This document shows positions 49,619 through 56,972 of a stretch of 64,000 nucleotides of DNA, one piece after another. The notes under the pieces are model-generated. The model had not been told where the DNA came from. It searched no databases and saw only the letters and a list, made by a program, of their open reading frames with translations. Origin of the DNA: DAOUTW01 sp964523575 (GTDB lineage Bacteria; Zixibacteria; MSB-5A5; GN15; JAAZOE01); assembly GCA_964523575.1 (NCBI GenBank), contig CAZGAV010000003.1:50270-114269 (forward strand). Direction: 5' to 3'. The translations under genes were made by a program, and so were the position numbers. The number at the start of each line of letters is the position of its first letter. Position 1 is the first letter of the stretch.

Positions 49619-50565
49619 TTTTCACCTTCCTGTCCCGGGACCGCCGCCAACAACGTCTCGGCATCGGCCAGGTTATCGATATTGTAAATATTGACACCCG
49701 GCATATCCCGTTTGGCCAGCCCCGCCAGCACCTTCCCGGGGCCGATTTCCACCACCGCCGTCGCGCCTTCGGCAACGAAAAAAGCCATCGTGTCGCGCCA
49801 GCGCACGGGGGAAGTAATCTGTTCGACCAGCAGTCTGCGGATTTCCGAAGCCCGAGTTACCGGACGGGCCGTCACATTGGCCACCACCGGCGGATTGGCA
49901 TCTTTGATATCAAGGCTATCGAGACATTCGGCCATTCCCGCCGTGGCCGTCGCCATGAGGGGTGAATGGAACGCGCCGCCGACCTCGAGCATCACCGCTC
50001 TTTTGGCGCCAGCTTCTTTGGCCAGACGGCAGGCTTCCTCAACAGCCTTATATTCGCCGGAGATAGTCACCTGAATAGCGGAATTGATATTGGCCCGGGT
50101 GACAACGCCCAGTTTTCCCGCCTTCCGACAGACTTCATCGAGTTTTTCGTCGGGCAAAGCCAGAATCGCGGCCATCGTGCCGGGATTGGCGACGCAGGCC
50201 TGTTCCATCAAGCGAGCCCGCGTGCAAACGGCCGTGATAGCATCCTCGGGAGTCAATGATCCACAGGCGGCCAGGGCCACATATTCACCCAGGCTGTGCC
50301 CGGCGGCATACGAAGCGGGCGGCAGTTGATCGCCCAGAATCTCCAGTAGGGCCAGAGAATGAATCAGGATGGCCGGCTGGGTAAAAATCGTCTGCTTCAG
50401 TTTTTCGGCCGGGCCTTCAAAGGAAACCCGGGCCAGGTCGTCGCCGAGCAGATCGCTGGCCTGAGCGTAATAATCGCGGACCTTCTGCGAGGCCTCATGC
50501 AATTCGCGGCCCATGCCAACATATTGGGAGGCCTGTCCCGGAAATATATAAATCAGTTTATTCAC
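49615..50565 (-). CDS. fabD: Malonyl-CoA:ACP transacylase
   Basis: Loads malonyl groups from CoA onto ACP. The 316-residue protein has the N-terminal FPGQASQYVGMGREL and the serine nucleophile elbow AGHSLGEYVALAACG; the catalytic His lies in GGAFHSPLM. It starts 3 bases after the fabH stop. Confidence 0.97.
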   Translation of the reverse strand: MNKLIYIFPGQASQYVGMGRELHEASQKVRDYYAQASDLLGDDLARVSFEGPAEKLKQTIFTQPAILIHSLALLEILGDQLPPASYAAGHSLGEYVALAACGSLTPEDAITAVCTRARLMEQACVANPGTMAAILALPDEKLDEVCRKAGKLGVVTRANINSAIQVTISGEYKAVEEACRLAKEAGAKRAVMLEVGGAFHSPLMATATAGMAECLDSLDIKDANPPVVANVTARPVTRASEIRRLLVEQITSPVRWRDTMAFFVAEGATAVVEIGPGKVLAGLAKRDMPGVNIYNIDNLADAETLLAAVPGQEGEK

Positions 50566-50568
50566 TCC

Positions 50569-51552
50569 CTACCAGCGGATTGCCACCGCTCCCCATGTTA
50601 GGCCGCCGCCGAAGGCGACACTGACGATATTGTCGCCCGGTTTGATTTTGCCGCTGCGAACCGCCTGATCGAGAGCCAACGGCACCGAGGCGGCCGAGGT
50701 ATTTCCGAATTTTTCGATATTGAGATAAACCTTCTCCCACGGGATTCCGAGGCGATTGGCTGTCGCCCGGATGATACGAATATTGGCCTGATGCGGCACC
50801 AGCCAGTCGATATCCTCGGAAGACAGCCCGGCGTCGCTGACGACGCGGGCCGCGGCGTCGCCCATGTATCTGACGGCGTGTTTAAAGACTTCGTTGCCAT
50901 GCATGACAATGCACGAATCGTTGTGATGATAGCTCCCGTTTTCGCTGATCGGCGTATGAGTGCCGCCGGCTTCGATATAAAGCAGACGGTCGAGATTCCC
51001 ATCCGATTTGAGGTAGGTGGACAGGATGCCGCTGTCGCCGTCCGAAGCGGTCAGCACGGCGCACCCGGCCGCGTCGCCGAAAAGAACACAGGTATTGCGG
51101 TCGTCGTAATTGGTTATGGAACTGAGTTTCTCGGCGCCGAAAACCATGATATTTTTATATATACCGGACAAGATATAGGCCTGAGCGATCGACAACCCGT
51201 GGATGAAACCGGCACAGGCGGCCACCACGTCCATCGTGGCGGAATTGGACGCGCCGAGCTTTTTCTGGATCATGCAGGACATTGACGGCAGACGATAATC
51301 GGGCGTGACCGTGCCCGCGATTATAAGATCCATATCTTCCGCCGCCAAACCGGCCATTTTAAGGGCCCGGCCCGCCGCATTGACGCACATATCGGAAGTA
51401 TCTTCATCGACCGCGGCAATGCGCCTTTCGGAAATACCGGTCCGTGATTTGATCCATTCATCCGAAGTATCGACGATCTGTTCCAGGTCGCCGTTAGTCA
51501 GCACTCTGGCTGGCGTGTATGATCCGATCCCGATGATTTTTGCTCTTATCAT
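50569..51552 (-). CDS. fabH: 3-oxoacyl-ACP synthase III
   Basis: The initiating condensing enzyme, 327 residues, joining acetyl- or branched acyl-CoA to malonyl-ACP. The Cys is in VAACAGFIHGL, the His in WLVPHQANIRII and the Asn in FGNTSAASVPLAL. It starts 20 bases after plsX, the typical plsX-fabH-fabD-fabG-acpP-fabF order. Confidence 0.97.
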   Translation of the reverse strand: MIRAKIIGIGSYTPARVLTNGDLEQIVDTSDEWIKSRTGISERRIAAVDEDTSDMCVNAAGRALKMAGLAAEDMDLIIAGTVTPDYRLPSMSCMIQKKLGASNSATMDVVAACAGFIHGLSIAQAYILSGIYKNIMVFGAEKLSSITNYDDRNTCVLFGDAAGCAVLTASDGDSGILSTYLKSDGNLDRLLYIEAGGTHTPISENGSYHHNDSCIVMHGNEVFKHAVRYMGDAAARVVSDAGLSSEDIDWLVPHQANIRIIRATANRLGIPWEKVYLNIEKFGNTSAASVPLALDQAVRSGKIKPGDNIVSVAFGGGLTWGAVAIRW

Positions 51553-51572
51553 TCCTTTGATTCAACCTACAT

Positions 51573-52652
51573 TTAATGCTTGTTGTCGCCGGGCACCGCC
51601 CCGTTCATCTTGTAATCGATCGGGGAATCGCCGTTTATTCCCGAGAGAAGGACTCCCTCGATTTTCGTGTTGACCTGGTGGTTGACCATTTCCCTGGCCA
51701 CCGAGAGCGCCTTGCAGATGGCCTTGCTGGACGACCTGCCGTGGCAGATAATACAGACGCCGTTGATCCCCAGCAGGGGGGCGCCGCCGACCTCGGCGTA
51801 ATCGAAAGTGTTCCGCAACCGCCTGAGGAAAGGATACATCAACATGGACCCGAAACGGGAAAAAATATTGGTGGAAACCTGGCGCCGGATGGCGGATGTC
51901 AAATATCCCTCGACCGACTCGGCAAACTTGAGAATAATGTTGCCGACAAAGCCGTCGGTGACGACGACGTCGGCCTTCGCCATCAGGATGTCACGCCCTT
52001 CGATATTGCCGATGAAATTGAGCGCCTGGTTTTTCTCCAGAAGGGTATGGGATTCCAGGATGAGATCGTTGCCTTTGCTGCGTTCTTCGCCGATGGACAA
52101 AAGACCGATCCGGGGGCGGCTGATGCCGAACATGTGGCTCGCGACAATCGAGCCCATGATGGCGAATTGATAGAGATTGAGCGGCTTGCAGTCGGAATTG
52201 GCCCCGACGTCAAGCACTACCGCCGGCCGCAATTCTTTGGTCGGGAAAAAAGAGGCTATAGCCGGCCGCTTGACCTCTCTCAGGCGTCCCAAATTCAGCA
52301 TGGCCGTGCCCATAACGGCGCCGGTGTTGCCGGCCGAAATAACCGCGTCGACCTGGCCTGACTTGTGCAGGGCGATCGCTTCGGCGATGGACGTATCCCG
52401 CCGTCGCACGGCGTCCGCCGGCGAATCCAACATGGTAACCTCTTCGGCGGCATGGTGAATTTCGATATTGTCGGGAAAATCGCGGTGCTTCTTCAATTCG
52501 GCGGAAATATCATTTTCACGTCCCACCAGAACGATTTTGCACGACGGTCCGAATTCCCTGGCCGCCTTTATACCCCCGCTGACGATCAAGCTGGGACCGA
52601 CGTCGGTCCCCATGACATCAAGAGCCAATGTCAGCTGTTTTTTGTCAGTCAT
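51573..52652 (-). CDS. plsX: Phosphate acyltransferase PlsX
   Basis: Makes acyl phosphate from acyl-ACP for phospholipid synthesis. The 359-residue protein has the family segments LALDVMGTDVGPSLIV, AVISAGNTGAVMGTA and VVTDGFVGNIILKFAE. The start ATG 52652 is preferred; a TTG two codons upstream is possible. It sits between rpmF and fabH, as in many Gram-negatives. Confidence 0.96.
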   Translation of the reverse strand: MTDKKQLTLALDVMGTDVGPSLIVSGGIKAAREFGPSCKIVLVGRENDISAELKKHRDFPDNIEIHHAAEEVTMLDSPADAVRRRDTSIAEAIALHKSGQVDAVISAGNTGAVMGTAMLNLGRLREVKRPAIASFFPTKELRPAVVLDVGANSDCKPLNLYQFAIMGSIVASHMFGISRPRIGLLSIGEERSKGNDLILESHTLLEKNQALNFIGNIEGRDILMAKADVVVTDGFVGNIILKFAESVEGYLTSAIRRQVSTNIFSRFGSMLMYPFLRRLRNTFDYAEVGGAPLLGINGVCIICHGRSSSKAICKALSVAREMVNHQVNTKIEGVLLSGINGDSPIDYKMNGAVPGDNKH

Positions 52653-52674
52653 TGTCAATATTATTGCTCAAAAA

Positions 52675-52851
52675 CTATTTTGAGGCAACGACCTCCACAT
52701 CTTTATAAAATCCACAGTTGGGGCAGATATGATGCGCCAGTTTCGGCTGATGGCACTGATTGCAATCGACCACCGTCGGGGGTTGCAATGTCCAATGAGT
52801 ACGCCGTTTCCGTCCTCTGGCCCGGGAGTGTCTCCTTTTCGGTAACGCCAT
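52675..52851 (-). CDS. rpmF: 50S ribosomal protein L32
   Basis: A 58-residue ribosomal protein. It begins MALPKRRHSRARGRKRR, the basic L32 start, and carries a zinc ribbon with CNQC (residues 30-33) and CPNC (43-46). GGAGACACC lies just before the ATG. It is placed between yceD and plsX, its conserved context. Confidence 0.97.
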   Translation of the reverse strand: MALPKRRHSRARGRKRRTHWTLQPPTVVDCNQCHQPKLAHHICPNCGFYKDVEVVASK

Positions 52852-52881
52852 GGTGTCTCCTTCTTCGGTATCGAAATAACT

Positions 52882-53394
52882 CTATTTGAGTAAATCGCGA
52901 AGTCCGTCCCATCGGGAATCGGCCTCCTCGACCTTGCAGTCGCATGTCTGCTCGTTACGATTCACGCCGCAGACGGGGCACAACCCCAGACAATCTTCAC
53001 GGCAAAGAGGTTTGACGGGTACGGCCAGCACTAGCGCCTCGCGTATCGGTGCCGTGATATCGACCTCGTTCGCATGCGCCGGAATGACCAGTTCGTCGTC
53101 CGGAGACTCCTCTGGCTCGGCCTCACGCCCGCTCTCGACCTCGCGAATAGAAAAATCCACTTCACCCTGAAGAACTTCCCGATACGGCTCCAGACACCTG
53201 GAACATTCCAGATCGGCGTCGCATACCGCCTGGCCACGGCAATAGTACCCATGGTCGCCGGCTATAACCTCCAAATCCACGCGGGCCTTGCCCAAAATGG
53301 TAACGCCCGGATCCAGCATCTCCAGCCGGACGGCGTCCTCTTCAAGACTCAGGTGAACCGGAAGTTCCTTCAGGTTCTCAATATCGAGCATCAT
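52882..53394 (-). CDS. yceD: YceD/DUF177 family protein
   Basis: A 170-residue protein of the DUF177 family, found upstream of rpmF in most bacteria and implicated in 23S rRNA processing or stability. It shows the first cysteine pair LECSRCLEPY and the C-terminal CLGLCPVCGVNRNEQTCDC. It heads the lipid operon; a promoter puts the transcription start two bases before the first ATG. Confidence 0.92.
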   Translation of the reverse strand: MMLDIENLKELPVHLSLEEDAVRLEMLDPGVTILGKARVDLEVIAGDHGYYCRGQAVCDADLECSRCLEPYREVLQGEVDFSIREVESGREAEPEESPDDELVIPAHANEVDITAPIREALVLAVPVKPLCREDCLGLCPVCGVNRNEQTCDCKVEEADSRWDGLRDLLK

Positions 53395-53402
53395 AGCCTT
53401 TC

Positions 53403-53431
53403 AAACTATAAAATATGGCTTTGACTGTCAA
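53403..53431 (-). promoter_or_regulatory. Promoter of the yceD-rpmF-plsX-fab operon
   Basis: On the minus strand TTGACA (53431-53426), a 17-base spacer and TAGTTT (53408-53403). The expected start near 53396 gives a leader of only about two bases before the yceD ATG. Confidence 0.55.
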
Positions 53432-53680
53432 GCAAATTCTCTTCGCTAAACCATCTGTTCGACAACAAGTTACATGCTTCGACTGATTATCTGGCAGACG
53501 GCCTTCGAATTCCGGGCGGGAGTTCCGAAACTACACCGGAGGGAATATATTATTATCATCCATATCAATACCCAATAAAGCCGTTTTGTTCCCCAATTTT
53601 TGGCCGGAAAGCCATCCGGTGGCGCTCACCGGTAAGGCCCAAACTCCCCCCGGGCGGCATTCAACTCATTACCAATCAAT

Positions 53681-53713
53681 AAAAAAGACCGGAAAAACCT
53701 TCTTTCCGGTCTT
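53681..53713 (-). terminator. Terminator of the FadL-esterase operon
   Basis: On the minus strand AAGACCGGAAA (53713-53703) pairs with TTTCCGGTCTT (53695-53685), with further T residues beyond. It lies about 30 bases after the esterase-fold stop. Confidence 0.85.
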
Positions 53714-53739
53714 AAATCGGATTATGGCATAAGCCGCCG

Positions 53740-55092
53740 TTATTTCAGATCTGCCGGTGTCGCAAAATTATTCGAATGGAAAATTAGAATATCATCCAGA
53801 AGATCATAAAGGAAATGGTCGGCGGTTCCGGTCAAATTCTGGTTCCCCTTGAAATCCATGACCGTGTATTTGCTCGGATCCGTGCTCTGCTGGAGGAACT
53901 GAATGAAGGCGTCCATCTGTTCCCCGAAATGGAATTCGGCGCCTTTGGATTCGATCAACAATTTGGGCATGGCGCTGAAATGCCCCGCCGTCCCATTGAC
54001 ATTGGCCTCATAAAGGTTCTGGATATTGTGTTGCATCCACAAATTCCAGATGAAGCTGTTCATGTTTCCGAGTGAATCGAAGGGGACATGGACCTGGTGC
54101 AGGGGCAAATACGATTTGAGATCGGTGGTCAGGGAATCGATCGGGGTGAAGGCCGGTACCAGCAGGGAATCGCGCTGGGTGACATAAACTGAATCGAGCC
54201 GCACCTCGGTATACTGCGGCGAAAAGGCCGCCGCCGCCGAAATTATCATTGACATCGCCGGATCGTTCAGCGAGGTGTCAGCGGCATAGTAAACCTGGCT
54301 GTCTTGCGGATCGGTATAGGACCATTGCGCCGGAATGACGTCACGGATGAGCGACAGAAAACCATTATTGCCGCTACCGTCGAAATCGATCGGAGCATTG
54401 ACGGCCGAAACGGAACTGAAAAGGTTTGTTTGAACGGCCAGCGCAAAGGCGCCGTATCCACCCATGCCGACGCCGCAGATGGCCCGCGACGAGGCATCGG
54501 GGATGGTGTTGTATAAATCGTCGATGCGAGTCAGATTGCAGTCGCTGAACAGCGTCTTCGGCCCGCGATAGGGAATGCCGGTTCCGGTAAACTCGCCGCG
54601 GGGATCGATAAACAGATCGACATTGTAGGTCTCATCGGTGACCATGGCCGAGAAATATTTGCCCTGCTGGGGCGAATCGGTATAAAATGAACCGCCCAGC
54701 TGAGATCGCCCGTCGACGCAGACAATGATCATCGGCTGAATTTTACCTTCGGCTATAAGCCGGTCGGCAACCTGGGCCAGACCATGCTCGAAATAGTACA
54801 GCTCATCGCCGCGGAACGGCGAAAGCATATACAGTACCGGGTAAGGCTGGCCGCCCCCGCCGGAGTAATCGTATCCCGGCGGCGTGTACATTTTGGAAAC
54901 CATGTAACCGGGATCCATGGAAGTCGAAAAGACGATGGAATAGAACCGGAAAGGATTCAGCCAGGCCAGACCCTCCTCCGGCGTCATCGGCCGGGTGGGA
55001 TTATCCTTGGTTTTATCGGTACATCCGGCGAGGAACAAAACGCTCAGCGCGAGGACCGCGAATATCACCAAAAGAAAACGTACTCTCATCAT
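53740..55092 (-). CDS. Esterase-D-fold lipoprotein lacking the nucleophilic serine
   Basis: A lipoprotein of about 450 residues with lipobox FLAGC and an alpha/beta-hydrolase domain of the esterase D type. The segments YPVLYMLSPF, QPMIIVCVDGRS and ICGVGMGGYGAFALAVQ correspond to the core strands and nucleophile elbow. In active enzymes the elbow is G-x-S-M-G-G; here Gly (~208, codon GGC) replaces Ser, so it is probably a non-hydrolytic relative or a binding protein. GGAGG precedes the start (ATG 55092 or 55089). It starts 8 bases after the FadL-like gene, so the two are probably one unit. Confidence 0.85.
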   Translation of the reverse strand: MMRVRFLLVIFAVLALSVLFLAGCTDKTKDNPTRPMTPEEGLAWLNPFRFYSIVFSTSMDPGYMVSKMYTPPGYDYSGGGGQPYPVLYMLSPFRGDELYYFEHGLAQVADRLIAEGKIQPMIIVCVDGRSQLGGSFYTDSPQQGKYFSAMVTDETYNVDLFIDPRGEFTGTGIPYRGPKTLFSDCNLTRIDDLYNTIPDASSRAICGVGMGGYGAFALAVQTNLFSSVSAVNAPIDFDGSGNNGFLSLIRDVIPAQWSYTDPQDSQVYYAADTSLNDPAMSMIISAAAAFSPQYTEVRLDSVYVTQRDSLLVPAFTPIDSLTTDLKSYLPLHQVHVPFDSLGNMNSFIWNLWMQHNIQNLYEANVNGTAGHFSAMPKLLIESKGAEFHFGEQMDAFIQFLQQSTDPSKYTVMDFKGNQNLTGTADHFLYDLLDDILIFHSNNFATPADLK

Positions 55093-55100
55093 ATCCTCCA

Positions 55101-56576
55101 TTAAAACCGGACGGTAAACTGAACGATTGATTCAAAGGCCGAGCCGCCGTAGGTTCCGGCCATATTGTCAATGATACCATCGGCGCTGCCGGCAGTGCTG
55201 ATATCGACATTTGCCGATTCATAGGATTCGGAATAAGAAGTGTAACCGGTCGCCAGGTCAAGAATAACATTCTGGAATTCCAGTCCGAGTCCGAGGCTGA
55301 AAGTGTGCTTTAATCCCGGATCGAAAAATGCCGGATTCAGCGTGCCTTCATTGACCGGCGTCTGGTCGGCCATATAGCCCGCTCTCAGGCTGATGACGTC
55401 AGAGTATTTATATTGAAGTCCGAGCGAACCCCGGAAACAATTTTTCCAATCAACCGGAACGGCCATATCCTGAACCATCCACTCATTCAACAGAGGATTC
55501 AGGGTGATGGCGGTATCGTCAAAAGTATAGTCGAAGCGATATCCGTTGTAGTCGGACCAGAAGGTGTACTCCAGATCGCCCGCCACCTGCAGTTTGTCGT
55601 TGACCTGGTAAGCCAGACCGCCGCCGATCTGGGCCGGAAGGGTGAATTCCGACGTAAACTTGGTGTCCACGCTGTAACGAGCGCCGGAAGTGAGGATGTA
55701 ATCAAGCGAGGAAGGGGGACCGACTTCGGAACTGCTGTGATAGTAGAAATTATCCGGCATATAATAGTACAGCTGACTGTTGCCGTCGACGGTGACGGTC
55801 GATTTCATGGCGTAGGTCAATCCAACGTTGAGTTTCGGCGTCGGCTTGAAAAGTACACCGGCCCGGAAATTGGGCGAATAGCCGTGGCCGTCCGAATGTT
55901 GCCATTCGGTAATCAACTCGTTGGGCCGGCTGGCCACCTGGCTATAGAAAGATGAATCCTCGCTGAGCGGGTTGGGGCGAAGGTAGAAATTGGCATAAAC
56001 CAGATCGCTCTTGAGAAGGCCGGCCGAAATCCCGAAACTCAGCTTGTTCTCGATCAATTCGATGGCCGACACGAGATTGATAGCCACCGCGTCGAAATTG
56101 TGCTGGAGCTGTCTGTCGGGCATGGCCGAGGTGTTATTCAATGGATGAAACACCTGCCAGGTCAAATTTTTGTCGAACGGTTCAAAGAGGGCCACCCCGG
56201 CGATTATATCTCGGCCGCCTATGGGGAGTTTGAAATATCCCCCCATGGTCGGGTTTGATAGAATTTCGTAGTGATTATAAATTTTGCCGTCGTAGAACCC
56301 GACACCGTAATCGCCATACATAACGTCCGGCGTGTAATTCACCTGATAATGACTGATTACCTCATTAAATGATAACTGGCTTTCCGGAGCATAAAAAAGT
56401 CCTGCCGGATTGTAATAGGCCGCCGACCAGTCATCTGCGATGGCTCGAAAGGCACCGCCCATCGCCTTCGCCTTGGCACCCACGGCGGAAATGCCGATTC
56501 CACCGCCCCATGCGGGTAGAGTCAAACACCAGGCACACAATGCAAACAGGAAGATAGTGACCGTAGCTTTTCTCAT
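55101..56576 (-). CDS. FadL/OMPP1-family outer-membrane transport protein
   Basis: A 491-residue beta-barrel protein of the FadL/TodX family that takes up hydrophobic compounds across the outer membrane. A signal peptide ends near PAWGG (residue ~24). The N-terminal hatch region GISAVGAKAKAMGGAFRAIA with DDWSAAYYNPAGL is the family signature; the rest alternates strands. ATG 56576 is chosen because GGAGAAGAGG precedes it. It is cotranscribed with the esterase-fold lipoprotein. Confidence 0.92.
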   Translation of the reverse strand: MRKATVTIFLFALCAWCLTLPAWGGGIGISAVGAKAKAMGGAFRAIADDWSAAYYNPAGLFYAPESQLSFNEVISHYQVNYTPDVMYGDYGVGFYDGKIYNHYEILSNPTMGGYFKLPIGGRDIIAGVALFEPFDKNLTWQVFHPLNNTSAMPDRQLQHNFDAVAINLVSAIELIENKLSFGISAGLLKSDLVYANFYLRPNPLSEDSSFYSQVASRPNELITEWQHSDGHGYSPNFRAGVLFKPTPKLNVGLTYAMKSTVTVDGNSQLYYYMPDNFYYHSSSEVGPPSSLDYILTSGARYSVDTKFTSEFTLPAQIGGGLAYQVNDKLQVAGDLEYTFWSDYNGYRFDYTFDDTAITLNPLLNEWMVQDMAVPVDWKNCFRGSLGLQYKYSDVISLRAGYMADQTPVNEGTLNPAFFDPGLKHTFSLGLGLEFQNVILDLATGYTSYSESYESANVDISTAGSADGIIDNMAGTYGGSAFESIVQFTVRF

Positions 56577-56689
56577 CCTCTTCTCCAACTCTATTGAAAA
56601 CTCACCGTTATCGGTTCTCTCTATCCATCACCCGACGACATCTCCACCAATATTTCAAAGTGGAAAAATAGTCGCAAAAACGAATGCGA

Positions 56690-56718
56690 AAGTTACAACT
56701 TCCACCCACCTTTGTCAA
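56690..56718 (-). promoter_or_regulatory. Promoter of the FadL-esterase operon
   Basis: On the minus strand TTGACA (56718-56713), a 17-base spacer and TAACTT (56695-56690). The predicted start near 56683 gives a leader of about 105 bases. Confidence 0.6.
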
Positions 56719-56750
56719 GTCTGCGCTTTACTTTTTTAATCGCCATATGC

Positions 56751-56779
56751 TTGCCTTTGAAGATAGACGCGCGGATAAT
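56751..56779 (+). promoter_or_regulatory. Possible promoter of the polysaccharide-export and pse genes
   Basis: TTGCCT (56751-56756), a 17-base spacer and GATAAT (56774-56779). The transcript would have a leader of about 185 bases. A second candidate lies just upstream (56713-56741). Confidence 0.4.
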
Positions 56780-56972
56780 CGTTTTTTTCCAATGGTCGGG
56801 AAAAATTTTCCAAAAAATCATGAAATCTTTTCAATCCAAAGCGACTCCAAACCTCTTTTCTGGGATTGTTCCATCGCGATAAATCATTGTCAGATAATTT
56901 CTTAATCGGTTGGATGGAGTTATTGGCACCATTCCTGCTTCAACTCCAAAAAAAACCATGGAAGGTTAAGAA

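Larger units (their letters stand above)
53395..53739. other. Intergenic region, 345 bases
   Basis: Between the divergently placed yceD operon promoter (53403-53431) and the terminator of the esterase-fold gene (53681-53713). No gene or RNA is evident between them. Confidence 0.6.
56577..56972. other. Divergent intergenic region, 396 bases
   Basis: Between the FadL-like gene and the polysaccharide-export gene. It holds the fadL promoter (56690-56718) and plus-strand candidates TTGTCA-17-TTTAAT (56713-56741) and TTGCCT-17-GATAAT (56751-56779). No gene is evident. Confidence 0.6.
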
